Assembly: GCA_964540895.1 (NCBI GenBank)
Contig: CAZIOP010000002.1
Span: 66,625 to 130,624, forward strand
Direction of reading: 5' to 3'
DNA: 64,000 bases
DNA from: Patescibacterium sp964540895
GTDB lineage: Bacteria; Patescibacteriota; Patescibacteriia; Patescibacteriales; Patescibacteriaceae
How positions within the stretch are numbered: position 1 is the first letter of the stretch; every line of letters begins with the position of its first letter. Both the position numbers and the translations under genes were made by a program. The notes beneath the pieces were generated by a model that ran no database searches, was not told the DNA's origin, and worked only from the letters and a program-made list of their open reading frames with translations. Positions 15,217-23,908 of this stretch are shown here, piece by piece.

Positions 15217-15888
15217 ATGAGCCCAATTAAACCTACCCTTAAATCTGAGTTTTGGCCTATCTTGTTAATTATCAGTGGTTTTATCGTTGGCAGCTACTTC
15301 TATAGTCATTTTCCGTTTCAGGTGCCAACCCATTGGAATATTGATGGTTACGTTGATGACTGGAGCGAAAGAAGCTTTGCAGCATGGTTTTTCCCAATTC
15401 TCTTAGTTATCTTCTATTGTATCCTTCATATTGTACCATTCTTAGATCCCAAGCGAGATCGCTATTCTCATTTTAAAGGTACATATCATGCTGTAAAGAA
15501 TAGTTTAATGACTTTTTTGTTTGCAGTGTATATTACTACTGGGCTAGTTGGTTTAGGCTACAGCGTACCTATGCAACAAGTAATGCCTATCTTAGTTGGG
15601 CTGTTGTTTGCTGGTTTAGGTAGATATGTTGGTTCGTTTGAGCAGAATTGGTTTGCAGGGGTTCGTAATCCATGGACATTATCAAGCCCTGATGTGTGGA
15701 AAAAGACTAATATATTGATGTCGAGACTTATTACATTAGCTGGGGCGTTAATTATTTTTACAGCCTTGCCTGTACCTAATGGATTGAGATATGCAATTTA
15801 TATAGCTTCAATTCTTGGGATGATATTAATCCCCAATGTTTACTCATACATGCTTTTTAAAGAAGAAAGTGAGGGCAAAAAGAAGTAG
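15217..15888 (+). CDS. SdpI/DUF1648 family membrane protein
   Basis: A 223-aa protein with six to seven membrane helices. The N-terminal PTHWNIDGYVDDWSERS is the DUF1648 signature (H-W-x-x-x-G-x-x-D), and the C-terminal FAGVRNPWTLSSPDVWKKTN is the SdpI family signature. In Bacillus SdpI gives immunity to the SDP toxin and acts as a sensor; in other bacteria the role is unknown. No toxin gene is seen nearby. It is divergent from ychF, with a TATACT-type -10 about 40 bases before the ATG. Confidence 0.9.
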   Translation: MSPIKPTLKSEFWPILLIISGFIVGSYFYSHFPFQVPTHWNIDGYVDDWSERSFAAWFFPILLVIFYCILHIVPFLDPKRDRYSHFKGTYHAVKNSLMTFLFAVYITTGLVGLGYSVPMQQVMPILVGLLFAGLGRYVGSFEQNWFAGVRNPWTLSSPDVWKKTNILMSRLITLAGALIIFTALPVPNGLRYAIYIASILGMILIPNVYSYMLFKEESEGKKK

Positions 15889-15969
15889 GTTTGACTATTG
15901 ACGAGGTCAATGATTGCTGTTACGATGAGGAGGTTATTTTTGTTTTTAGTGCACTAGTATTACTACCCT

Positions 15970-16043
15970 GGAGCGGTAGTTCAGTTGGTTAGAACGCTGC
16001 CCTGTCACGGCAGAGGTCGCGGGTTCGAGTCCCGTTCGCTCCG
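15970..16043 (+). tRNA. tRNA-Asp(GTC)
   Basis: A 74-base cloverleaf: acceptor GGAGCGG pairs with TCGCTCC (last pair G-U), D arm with AGTTGGTTAGA loop, anticodon stem CTGCC/GGCAG around loop CTGTCAC with anticodon GTC, and T arm GCGGG-TTCGAGT-CCCGT. Discriminator is G. The 3' CCA is not encoded and must be added by a nucleotidyltransferase. It is the only tRNA I can find in the window and stands alone. Confidence 0.98.
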
Positions 16044-16053
16044 CATTACTATT

Positions 16054-16079
16054 AAATCAGATTATCGTCTGATTTTTTA
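16054..16079 (+). terminator. tRNA-Asp terminator
   Basis: AAATCAGA / TCTGATTT stem, loop TTATCG, then T-run. Confidence 0.85.
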
Positions 16080-16084
16080 TAAAT

Positions 16085-16121
16085 AAAAAAGCCCACAAAT
16101 GAATTTCATCTGTGGGTTTTT
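16085..16121. terminator. Bidirectional terminator
   Basis: GCCCACA with TGTGGG stem flanked by A-run and T-run; serves the minus-strand gene at 16148 and backs up the tRNA terminator. Confidence 0.75.
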
Positions 16122-16147
16122 AGTTTCTTAAATCCATATTTCATGAT

Positions 16148-16471
16148 TTACTCTATTTGCGGTATTCCCTGACCGACAATGCTTATGGAGTGACTTAATC
16201 TCCCTGATTTGTAAGATATAGGGATTTTTTGACCACGTTTATAACGATGAAATAACTGCTTGTCAACAGTTGTTTTTTTGGTTATGCGAGGATTCATTAT
16301 ATCTAATAATAGATAGCATGACTTCTCCCCATCATGTCTCTCTTTCCAGGTCTCGAGTATCTCTACTGTATCATTGATTATTGGTCTTTTGTAAAAGTTA
16401 AAAATGTGAAACATGATTGGAATACCAATTAAAGAAACTAAAACAAGTAGAACAATTTGCCAATTTTCCAT
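16148..16471 (-). CDS. Small single-pass hypothetical membrane protein
   Basis: A 107-aa protein with one N-terminal membrane helix (residues 5-25) and a soluble part with charged segments (ILETWKERHDGEK, FHRYKRGQKIPISYKSGRL). The ATG at 16471 has an AAAGGA ribosome-binding site, and TTGACA lies 17-18 bases upstream of TTATAT/TATATA further up on the minus strand. It stands alone between terminators. No family recognised; part of the scattered class of genes with Shine-Dalgarno sites. Confidence 0.65.
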   Translation of the reverse strand: MENWQIVLLVLVSLIGIPIMFHIFNFYKRPIINDTVEILETWKERHDGEKSCYLLLDIMNPRITKKTTVDKQLFHRYKRGQKIPISYKSGRLSHSISIVGQGIPQIE

Positions 16472-16604
16472 TGTAGTATCCTTTTTCTATTAAATTTTCA
16501 AATAATTTTGATTTTATATAATCATTATTTTAGCAATATGTCAATATTCTAGTCTATTTCTTTTATTTACCAACCCATCTCTATTTTTATGTTAAAATAG
16601 ATAT

Positions 16605-19600
16605 ATGAATGGCAATAAAAGAGTTAGTAAAACAGAAGGTAGTAATAGTAGTTTTAAACGATTTTTAGCAATTTTTGCTATTATTAGTGTTTTTGTTACC
16701 TATCATACAATTGATGCCTCATATTATCAGATTACTTGGGATAGTACGTTTGGTCCTGATGACCTTGATCCCCCCATAGCTTTATCCATGTTAGCTTCAA
16801 ACTTGACAGGAACAAGGCTATTAGCCACCACTACCACTGACCGGCTATATCTTAATTTAACTGGCGGCGATAACTGGAATGAGACTCAACCAGTGGGTGA
16901 TGCAAATGCTAACTGGAGTTCGGTAGCTATCAGTAATAATGGTGAAATCTTATTTGCCAGTGTATACGGTGGACGTTTGTATCGTTCACTTGATCATGGT
17001 GATAATTGGGCAGAAGTTCAGCCAGCTGGAAACACCAATCAAAATTGGAAATCGGTTGTTGTAAGTAGTAATGGCGAAACAGTCTTTGCCAGTGTATACG
17101 GTGGACGTATTTATCGCTCACTGAATCATGGTATTGCGTGGGCAGAAGTTCAGCCAGCTGGAAACGTAAGTAAAAATTGGTCAACATTGGCTTTGGATTA
17201 CACTAATGCTGTAACAGTTGCAGCTGGCGTATCCAGTGGACGATTATATCTTTCAACAAATACAGGTACAACTTGGTCTGAAACTCAACCCGCTGGTGAT
17301 GTTGATAAAGATTGGAGTGTCTTAAGTATGGATGCTAGTGGCGGTAAAACTGTTGCTGGAGTAAATGGTGGACGTTTATACACATTATCTTATGGATCAA
17401 GTACATGGAATGAAATTCAACCAGCTGGAAATGTTGATAAAGCTTGGTCGGCTGCCGCTTTTGATAATGATGCGTCAACCTTGATAGTTGGTGTTAATCC
17501 TGGACGATTATATTACTCAACTACTAATCAGCAGAGCTGGTATGAAACACAACCTGATGGTAACACCAATAAAAATTGGTCAGCGATAGTTACTAATACT
17601 AATGGTGATGGTATTTGGGCAGCTAATCGCACAGAAAATTTGTTTTATGGAACAACAGCTTTAGTTACCCCGGCAGCACCAAGCGGTGTAGCCACTGTTT
17701 CTAATACCGCTACTGTAAATACATTTTTAAATCACCCATTATTTCAAACAACCGAAGTACAAAATTCAGGTACATCAATTTTTTCTCAAGCCCATGGCAA
17801 TGTTCAGATTGGTGACAAGTTTTATATGGGAACTCGAACTGATCCAGCTAAAATTGTCGTTTTTAACGACCCTGATGATTTATCAGATTATGATTCAGTT
17901 TCCATTGCTGGGTTAGTAGCAATTGAAAGCATGACATATGATAGTGTTCATAATCGTATTTATGCTTCAGCTGATGTCAGCGGATCAGATAATTTAACTA
18001 TTTATTCAATTAACCCTGATAATATTCATGACTATACACAAGTAGTGAATGAAGTAAGTTTACCAGATATTGGATCACCTGGAATAGTCACTGATGGAAC
18101 ATATTTATATGGTGGTACCTATGCTACGCCAGCTAAAATATTTAAATATAGAATTTCTAACTGGTCTTTGGTTACTTCAATAACATGGACTGGTGCTCAA
18201 GCAGTTCATGCTGCTACTTTACATGTATATAATGATAGAACTGAGCTCTATCTCTCTACTTCTTTAGGTGATGCCAAGATTGCAAAAGTAAATGCTAGTG
18301 ATTTGAGTTATGTGGAATATGATGCTGGCACTGGTTTAGGTTTATCTGATGATATTAGTTTCAAATATCTTGATGAGACAGGAGGTCTTTTATACTTAGG
18401 AGCTGAATTTGCTAATATTTCATATGTGTTAGATACCAGAACCATGACAATAACACCTTTTGATGCTCCTCAATCCTATGGCAGTTTTATGTATAACAGT
18501 GATTTATATATAATGGGTAATCAGGGCTATATTGCAAAATATATTGATTCTGATCTTGATTCACTTCGGCTGTATAAGTTCTCTGGAGATGTTCCTAATG
18601 AGTTTTTCTATTCAAGCTCTGGCAAAAAATTTTTCACCAATTGGAGTATCCCGGGTTATTTAAAAGAATATAGTGAAACTACGACTCTTTCTACTTCTAG
18701 TACTGTGACATTATCATGGACTGAGTCCACGCCTGATGTTAATTTTGCTTTGTATACCTCTACTGATGGAATTAGCTATACTTCCAGTGGAAGTTCTTCT
18801 GACACAACTTATACCTTTACTGGCCTTACCTCAGGTACACCTTATTGGTTTAAAATTGTAGCGGTCAACGACAGTGTATCTTCTACGCCAACAATTTACA
18901 CTACTACAACAGCTTCGTTTACCGCAGCCATATTACCAACTATACCCACCTTAGTTTCACAAAGTGTTACAGGGACTAGTATTTCATTGAATTGGTCAGG
19001 TAATGGTGTTGAATATTTAGTTAAGCAGGGCTCCACTAGTTCGGGATGGATAGGTACAACTAGTTATACATTCACTAATTTGGCTTGCGGACATGAATAT
19101 ACTATTAAGTTAAAAGCAAAGAATAGTGATGGTGTTCAAAGTGATTATCGAACAATCTATATTAGTACAGAAAATTGTCCAGGCGGCGGTGGAATTATTA
19201 GTGTCCCACCTCAGGCAGTTAACAACGAAGATGTTGATTTTGTAATAAATAATGGCGAAGGAATCACTAGTAATCGAGAATTATTGATTTCTATGAATGC
19301 TGATCCTGATATAGTCAAAGGTTTTTCAATCTCTTTAGATAAAGATTTCACAGGTAGCTCTCTTCTTCCATATATTTCAAAAACTATATTTACGTTACCT
19401 GATATAACAAATACTTATACAGTATATGTTAGATATTACTCAGTGACTGGCACTGTTTCCAGGGTTATGAGTAAACAGGTACGTTATAATTCTTCTAAGA
19501 AAATTATCATTCCAGATGTTATTGAACAAAGTATCAATTCTACACCTGAGAAAAATACCAAGCAGAATTTTTTCAAACGTAATCTAATGTTTAGTATGCG

Positions 19601-19820
19601 AGGAACAGATGTTAAAGTCCTACAGAACTTTTTAAATACCAATGGTTTTGCCTTAGCCCATTCAGGTGTTGGATCAAAAAATCATGAAACAGAATTTTTT
19701 GGTCGATTAACAAGAGCGGCGGTAGCTACGTTTCAAAAAGCTAAACAGATAACTCCTACATTAGGTAATTTTGGCCCAATCACACGAGCTTACATTAATA
19801 GATTGATTAGTCAGGAGTAA
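16605..19820 (+). CDS. Large surface protein: BNR/sialidase-like repeats, FN3, PG-binding domain
   Basis: A 1071-aa secreted or anchored protein. After an N-terminal membrane segment (about 19-37) come about seven repeats of roughly 40 residues with the pattern RLY-S-x-D-x-G-D-N-W-x-E-x-Q-P-A-G-N, a beta-propeller of the BNR/sialidase-like type (to about residue 350). A second propeller-like region (390-690), two fibronectin type III-like domains (about 700-860) and a C-terminal peptidoglycan-binding domain (FSMRGTDVKVLQNFLNTNG, TRAAVATFQKAKQI) follow. The last suggests binding to cell wall, its own or a host's. A TAAAAT -10 at 16593-16598 ends 6 bases before the ATG, so the mRNA is likely leaderless. 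Function unknown; adhesion is an inference. Confidence 0.8.
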   Translation: MNGNKRVSKTEGSNSSFKRFLAIFAIISVFVTYHTIDASYYQITWDSTFGPDDLDPPIALSMLASNLTGTRLLATTTTDRLYLNLTGGDNWNETQPVGDANANWSSVAISNNGEILFASVYGGRLYRSLDHGDNWAEVQPAGNTNQNWKSVVVSSNGETVFASVYGGRIYRSLNHGIAWAEVQPAGNVSKNWSTLALDYTNAVTVAAGVSSGRLYLSTNTGTTWSETQPAGDVDKDWSVLSMDASGGKTVAGVNGGRLYTLSYGSSTWNEIQPAGNVDKAWSAAAFDNDASTLIVGVNPGRLYYSTTNQQSWYETQPDGNTNKNWSAIVTNTNGDGIWAANRTENLFYGTTALVTPAAPSGVATVSNTATVNTFLNHPLFQTTEVQNSGTSIFSQAHGNVQIGDKFYMGTRTDPAKIVVFNDPDDLSDYDSVSIAGLVAIESMTYDSVHNRIYASADVSGSDNLTIYSINPDNIHDYTQVVNEVSLPDIGSPGIVTDGTYLYGGTYATPAKIFKYRISNWSLVTSITWTGAQAVHAATLHVYNDRTELYLSTSLGDAKIAKVNASDLSYVEYDAGTGLGLSDDISFKYLDETGGLLYLGAEFANISYVLDTRTMTITPFDAPQSYGSFMYNSDLYIMGNQGYIAKYIDSDLDSLRLYKFSGDVPNEFFYSSSGKKFFTNWSIPGYLKEYSETTTLSTSSTVTLSWTESTPDVNFALYTSTDGISYTSSGSSSDTTYTFTGLTSGTPYWFKIVAVNDSVSSTPTIYTTTTASFTAAILPTIPTLVSQSVTGTSISLNWSGNGVEYLVKQGSTSSGWIGTTSYTFTNLACGHEYTIKLKAKNSDGVQSDYRTIYISTENCPGGGGIISVPPQAVNNEDVDFVINNGEGITSNRELLISMNADPDIVKGFSISLDKDFTGSSLLPYISKTIFTLPDITNTYTVYVRYYSVTGTVSRVMSKQVRYNSSKKIIIPDVIEQSINSTPEKNTKQNFFKRNLMFSMRGTDVKVLQNFLNTNGFALAHSGVGSKNHETEFFGRLTRAAVATFQKAKQITPTLGNFGPITRAYINRLISQE
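16963..17163 (+). repeat. Internal DNA repeat in the surface-protein gene
   Basis: Two nearly identical blocks (around 16961-17034 and 17087-17163) about 126 bases apart contain the same GCCAGTGTATACGGTGGACG and GCAGAAGTTCAGCCAGCTGG segments. They code for adjacent propeller blades and show recent duplication; the other blades are more diverged. Confidence 0.7.
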
Positions 19821-19826
19821 TAAAAA

Positions 19827-19850
19827 GGTAGTTAGAGTAATCTAACTACC
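19827..19850 (-). terminator. Terminator of the desaturase gene
   Basis: Ten-bp perfect stem GGTAGTTAGA / TCTAACTACC, loop of four, followed on the minus strand by T5. The desaturase stop codon lies inside the stem. Confidence 0.85.
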
Positions 19851-20978
19851 TAATATAATAACTTTGGTCGGTTCTTGACCAAGTTGTTCCATTCGTCGTT
19901 TATGTGAAGCTATTGCGCTTCCAGCAGAAGGAAAGAATTTATATTTTATTCCTTTTTTTTCTCTTTGTTCAAAAAATTCAACCCCTTTTTGGAATTCAGG
20001 AGAAATATCTTTGTAATGAATATGACAGATTTTTGGAAAAATATGGTGTTCAACTTGATAGTTCAGTCCACCAAGATACCAACTTACTATTCGATTTGTT
20101 CTAAAGTTAACGGTCGTTAGAACTTCGTGCTCATCCCAGTTCATTTCAATATGTCCATCAATTGGCAATGGTTGTTCCGCACCTTCAACTATATGTGCCA
20201 ATTGAAAAACAATAGCAATTGTTAATCCAGAAAAAGCGTGCATAATAAAAAAACCAAGTAAGATTTCCCATACACTAAAGTTAGTCAGTTGAAGAGGAAT
20301 AATTATCATAAAATAAAGGTATACTATTTTTATAATAATCATTTTTACATACTCAGCAATTGAGCTTTTTAAGGTAAATGAATTTTCTAAACCTGCTTTT
20401 TTATATTCATGGATTCTCAGGAACTCTCCAACAAACCTTCCTAGTGTATAGAAACAATATATCCACCAGCAGTAAATATGTTGATAGCGATATATTTTTC
20501 TATATTTACTATGTTCTGAAAGTCTAAGAAAACCACCGGCGTTTAAATCTTCATCAAATTTATCAACATTAGTATTTGTATGATGATTAATATTATGCTG
20601 ACGTTTCCAGTTTGTATCATTGTTACCTAAGAAAAAAATAACTAAACTTAAAGTATAGTTCACCCATTTTTTTTCAGAATAGGCACCATGTGCAGCATCG
20701 TGCATAATACACATTCCAATCCCTATATAACCTAAACCCATTATTATTATTAAAGGTAAGGCAAACCAGTGACTAATAGTGCTTTCAGTTTTATAGATTT
20801 CAAGTAAGAGAACGTAAGGTACAAAGTAGTGAAGTAACATGACAAAACTTTTTACCCACATAGCCAAATTTCCTTTGTCCGATATATTTCTACTAGAAAA
20901 ATACCTGCTCATTATTTGTTGAAGCTCATGTCTCAGGCTATTTCCTGAAAATTTGATTGTTTTAGGAATTAATTCCAT
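19842..20978 (-). CDS. Membrane fatty acid desaturase
   Basis: A 378-aa protein with the three histidine boxes of the acyl-lipid/acyl-CoA desaturase family: H-D-A-A-H (residues 93-97), H-N-I-N-H-H (128-133) and Q-V-E-H-H near residue 310, plus about four to five membrane helices. The Q in the third box is typical of front-end (delta-5/6-like) desaturases; no fused cytochrome b5 is seen. Such enzymes insert a double bond using O2 and two electrons at a di-iron site. The gene has a full AAAGGAGG site, unlike most neighbours, and stands alone. Lineages of this type usually lack fatty acid synthesis, so it may act on scavenged lipids; horizontal transfer is likely but not proven. Confidence 0.9.
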   Translation of the reverse strand: MELIPKTIKFSGNSLRHELQQIMSRYFSSRNISDKGNLAMWVKSFVMLLHYFVPYVLLLEIYKTESTISHWFALPLIIIMGLGYIGIGMCIMHDAAHGAYSEKKWVNYTLSLVIFFLGNNDTNWKRQHNINHHTNTNVDKFDEDLNAGGFLRLSEHSKYRKIYRYQHIYCWWIYCFYTLGRFVGEFLRIHEYKKAGLENSFTLKSSIAEYVKMIIIKIVYLYFMIIIPLQLTNFSVWEILLGFFIMHAFSGLTIAIVFQLAHIVEGAEQPLPIDGHIEMNWDEHEVLTTVNFRTNRIVSWYLGGLNYQVEHHIFPKICHIHYKDISPEFQKGVEFFEQREKKGIKYKFFPSAGSAIASHKRRMEQLGQEPTKVIILGS

Positions 20979-21091
20979 TGGTATTACCTCCTTTCTTTTT
21001 TTAGGATTTTTTAATGTTCTAAACTAATAGTACTCTGATATGGTAAACTGATATTGAATAAATATCAAGTAATATTTATTAAATATAATAT

Positions 21092-21478
21092 ATGGAAAAA
21101 AACAAAGATTATAGCTTATTATTCATTCGCATAGCCCTGGCCATAGTTTTCGTTATTCATGGCTGGTTAAAGTTTTCTGGTTTAGAGGCAGCTGGTGAAG
21201 CCTTTGGTTCTTTGGGTGCCCCAATGCCGCACTTTTTGGCGTTTGTAGCCGCAGTGATTGAGTTTTTTGGCGGTATAGCTATTTTATTAGGTCTATACTC
21301 TCGAATCGCTGCTGGTTTAATTGCCTGTACTATGGCCACAGCTATTTTCAGTGTTCATTTTGCTGATGGCTTTGTTGGTGGTTATGAATATCCTTTTGTA
21401 CTATTGTTTGTGGCTTTAGCTGTTGTTTTTGGTGGTCCTGGCAAGATGACTATTAACTATATAATTAACAAGAAATAA
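21092..21478 (+). CDS. DoxX family membrane protein
   Basis: A 128-aa four-helix membrane protein with the DoxX pattern: LLFIRIALAIVFVIHGWLKF, a central GAPMPHFLAFVAAVIEFFGGIAILLGLYSR-like stretch and a final helix with VVFGGPGKM. DoxX proteins are linked to redox and thiol-stress membrane complexes, but the biochemical role is unclear. Start in tatATG context. It overlaps nothing but is only one base from the cupin gene, so they form an operon. Confidence 0.9.
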   Translation: MEKNKDYSLLFIRIALAIVFVIHGWLKFSGLEAAGEAFGSLGAPMPHFLAFVAAVIEFFGGIAILLGLYSRIAAGLIACTMATAIFSVHFADGFVGGYEYPFVLLFVALAVVFGGPGKMTINYIINKK

Positions 21479-21479
21479 T

Positions 21480-21878
21480 ATGAAAGGTTACGTTGGAAAT
21501 ATTGAAAAGCTAAGTTTAGAAAATACAGATTTTCGTCAGGTATTATATACTGGCAAACACAGTCAGCTGGTGTTGATGACCCTTAAGCCGTTAGAAGAAA
21601 TAGGTATGGAGGTACATCAAGATAATGATCAGTTTTTTCGTGTTGAAAAGGGTCAGGGAAAGTGCTTAATTGATGGCAATGAATATAGCATCAGTGATGG
21701 ATTTGCTGTAGTGGTGCCAGCTGGTGCAGAACACAATGTAATTAATATTTCAGAAACAGAAAATTTAAGTTTGTATACTATTTATTCACCAGCTCATCAT
21801 AAAGACAAGATTATCCGCGCAACAAAACAAGAAGCAGAAGCTAATGAAGCTGAATTTGATGGCGTCACTAGTGAATAA
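21480..21878 (+). CDS. Cupin domain protein
   Basis: A 132-aa single-domain cupin. Motif 1 is seen as GMEVHQDNDQFFRVEKGQGKC and motif 2 as VVPAGAEHNVINIS; the metal-binding residues H, D/Q, E and H are in place, though the usual second histidine of motif 1 is D or N. The C-terminal tail is Glu-rich. Small cytosolic cupins of this kind are often isomerases or metal-binding sensors; the substrate is unknown. It is translated right after DoxX. Confidence 0.85.
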   Translation: MKGYVGNIEKLSLENTDFRQVLYTGKHSQLVLMTLKPLEEIGMEVHQDNDQFFRVEKGQGKCLIDGNEYSISDGFAVVVPAGAEHNVINISETENLSLYTIYSPAHHKDKIIRATKQEAEANEAEFDGVTSE

Positions 21879-21884
21879 AGTAGT

Positions 21885-22613
21885 TTAGTGAACAAACTGA
21901 CTAACAACAAACATTAAGGCCACGCCAACAATGGTGAGGCCAATTGTTTTATATGAGCTGTTTTTGCTATGTGCTTCAGGTAAAATATCTGTCGCACCAA
22001 TGTATAATAGAAAACCAGCAAAAAAGCCTAAGTAGATTAATAGTACATGACTGGAAACGGTAAAAAATAAGGTTGATAGAGCACCAATTATTGGCGCGAG
22101 AGCATCAAATAATAAAAACATTTTTGATTTAGCTGTTGTTTGTTTATTATGTAACATTAACGTTACCGTATTCATACCATCAGTAAAGTCATGGGAGATT
22201 ACAGCTATAGCAACGGCAATACCAACACCAGGATTAACTTGAAATGCTAAACCAATGCCAATGCCATCCATTAAGCTGTGTCCAATTAACGCTAAAGCTG
22301 ACAATATACCAACATGTGGGTGAGTATGAGAAGAATAGTCATCTTCATGACCATGGTGAAGTAATAATGCTTTTTCTAAAATATGGAAGACAAGAAAGCC
22401 AGCTACTAACGCCACCATTACACCAGTAACGGAAAAATTATTGTCTTGGATAAGCTCAATAATTTCTGGTAAGATTTCAAAACTCACTACCCCTAGCAAC
22501 ACACCAGCTGTAAAGCCCATGATTGAATGGAGGTTATTCTTAAAGCGCAAAGCTAGTAAACCTCCACAGTAGGTAGAGATAAACGTTAATAATGATAGTA
22601 ATACAATAGGCAT
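21885..22613 (-). CDS. ZIP family metal transporter
   Basis: A 242-aa protein with about eight membrane helices. Helix IV ALIGHSLMDGIGIGLAFQ and helix V VISHDFTDGMNTVTLML carry the H-(S/N)-x-x-D-G and H-(D/E)-x-x-(D/E)-G metal-site residues of ZIP transporters. The loop before helix IV is histidine-rich (HHGHEDDYSSHTHPHVG), a typical cytosolic metal-binding segment. It takes up zinc or another divalent metal into the cell. It converges with the cupin gene with six bases between them. Confidence 0.93.
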   Translation of the reverse strand: MPIVLLSLLTFISTYCGGLLALRFKNNLHSIMGFTAGVLLGVVSFEILPEIIELIQDNNFSVTGVMVALVAGFLVFHILEKALLLHHGHEDDYSSHTHPHVGILSALALIGHSLMDGIGIGLAFQVNPGVGIAVAIAVISHDFTDGMNTVTLMLHNKQTTAKSKMFLLFDALAPIIGALSTLFFTVSSHVLLIYLGFFAGFLLYIGATDILPEAHSKNSSYKTIGLTIVGVALMFVVSQFVH

Positions 22614-22672
22614 AGTAAGAGTTAGTTTTTTCAGAGTAATAGTAAGGCTTCAGTTGATTTTTGTCTACTTAT

Positions 22673-22702
22673 AAAAAATCCGAACACAGGAACGGTTCGG
22701 AT
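22673..22702 (-). terminator. Terminator of the pilin-FISUMP gene
   Basis: Stem ATCCGAAC / GTTCGGAT with a T6 run on the minus strand. Confidence 0.85.
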
Positions 22703-22722
22703 AGAAAGGTACATGAGAAAAC

Positions 22723-23811
22723 TTAGTAATTTTTGACACAGCGGACTGATACACTAAGCTCAGGAGTAGAATCAACAGTTTGTCGAATAATTCCAGGAAT
22801 ATTAACATTCACACTTCGGACAATTGTGTCTGCTCCTAATAAACTTGATGACCAATAGAAAGCTGAGTCATCTCGTTCGAGAAATGTATCACTCATAAAA
22901 ATATTACCACTACTACGTAGACCAGCAAGTATTGCATTAAATCCTGCTGAGCCACTAGGTAGTATCTTGGTACCAGCATTGTCACATTGTGAGCCAGGAA
23001 TATCGCCATTTCGGGTGGCAACACAACCTTGACCTGTGTCTTTTAAGAATGATTCAAATTCATACCAGTCGTTATCAGAAGGAATATGCCAACCATTGGG
23101 ACATAATCCTTGAGCGTTTTCAGCAGTTGAACCATCCATAGCAGCACTCCATTTATATAACGTATAGCCTGCAGCACAATCAGCCTCAGTACCATGATTG
23201 CCAGAAGAATCTGGGCAATCTCGTTCAGTGTCTTCATCTAAATTAGTAAGTGCTACACCGTTAGGTTTGGTTCTTGTTTTTAAATTTTCAGCCATCCAGC
23301 ACTGACCACCAATTTGTACGGTATTATAATTATAACCATCACGATCTGATAGTAAGGTACCACAGCTGGCTGGTGAACCACTATAATAGTAGTTTATTCC
23401 TTTTTTTATAGAGCCTTTGTCAGTACCTAAACAGTAGGTAAGAATATAATCCCGGCCACTCGCCACAGCTTCATAATTAAAATCTTTGTCAGGGCAAAAT
23501 CCATCAGTATGTGGGCGGGGGTTAGTTGGTACTTCATTCATGTAAACGATACTTTCACTGTCCACAAATTGTTGTCCAGGAGTAATAGCTGTTGGGTAAG
23601 CACTATGCTTGTTATAGTATGACTCTAAAGCTAACACTATGGAACGAGCTTTTTCAGTTCGGGCTACATCACGAGCTTGAATTCGAGCTTTACTTACACC
23701 TACGACAACTAAGGTTGCTAACAATGTTATGATACCAGCAACAACAATTAGCTCTACTAACGTAAAGCCCCGATGTTTATGTTTTTTATTTGGCGGTAAC
23801 ACTGTGTTCAT
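22723..23811 (-). CDS. Type IV pilin-like protein fused to a FISUMP domain
   Basis: A 362-aa protein. The N-terminus is a class III prepilin signal: basic leader, cleavage site R-G|FTLVE, hydrophobic helix (LIVVAGIITLLATLVVVGV) and the alpha-1 tail (ARIQARDVARTEKARSIVLALESYY), as in minor pilins. The C-terminal ~210 residues are a FISUMP domain (SDRDGYNYNTVQIGGQCW, LKTRTKPNG, GLCPNGWHIPSDNDWYEF, ending SVRCVKNY). The fusion puts a FISUMP adhesin-like module on a pilus. FISUMP is common in Bacteroidetes and Fibrobacter surface proteins; its function is unknown. The next gene upstream is a secreted protein with the same domain. Confidence 0.88.
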   Translation of the reverse strand: MNTVLPPNKKHKHRGFTLVELIVVAGIITLLATLVVVGVSKARIQARDVARTEKARSIVLALESYYNKHSAYPTAITPGQQFVDSESIVYMNEVPTNPRPHTDGFCPDKDFNYEAVASGRDYILTYCLGTDKGSIKKGINYYYSGSPASCGTLLSDRDGYNYNTVQIGGQCWMAENLKTRTKPNGVALTNLDEDTERDCPDSSGNHGTEADCAAGYTLYKWSAAMDGSTAENAQGLCPNGWHIPSDNDWYEFESFLKDTGQGCVATRNGDIPGSQCDNAGTKILPSGSAGFNAILAGLRSSGNIFMSDTFLERDDSAFYWSSSLLGADTIVRSVNVNIPGIIRQTVDSTPELSVSVRCVKNY

Positions 23812-23860
23812 ATATACTAGTCAATAATAATTAATTATAGCATAATATAGATGAAAAAAT

Positions 23861-23888
23861 AAAAAAGACTCTGTTAGGAGTCTTTTTT
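23861..23888. terminator. Bidirectional terminator
   Basis: AAAAAAGACTC / GAGTCTTTTTT, loop of six; end of the 23909-24703 gene on the minus strand. Confidence 0.85.
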
Positions 23889-23908
23889 AAAAGTAAACTA
23901 ATTATTTC

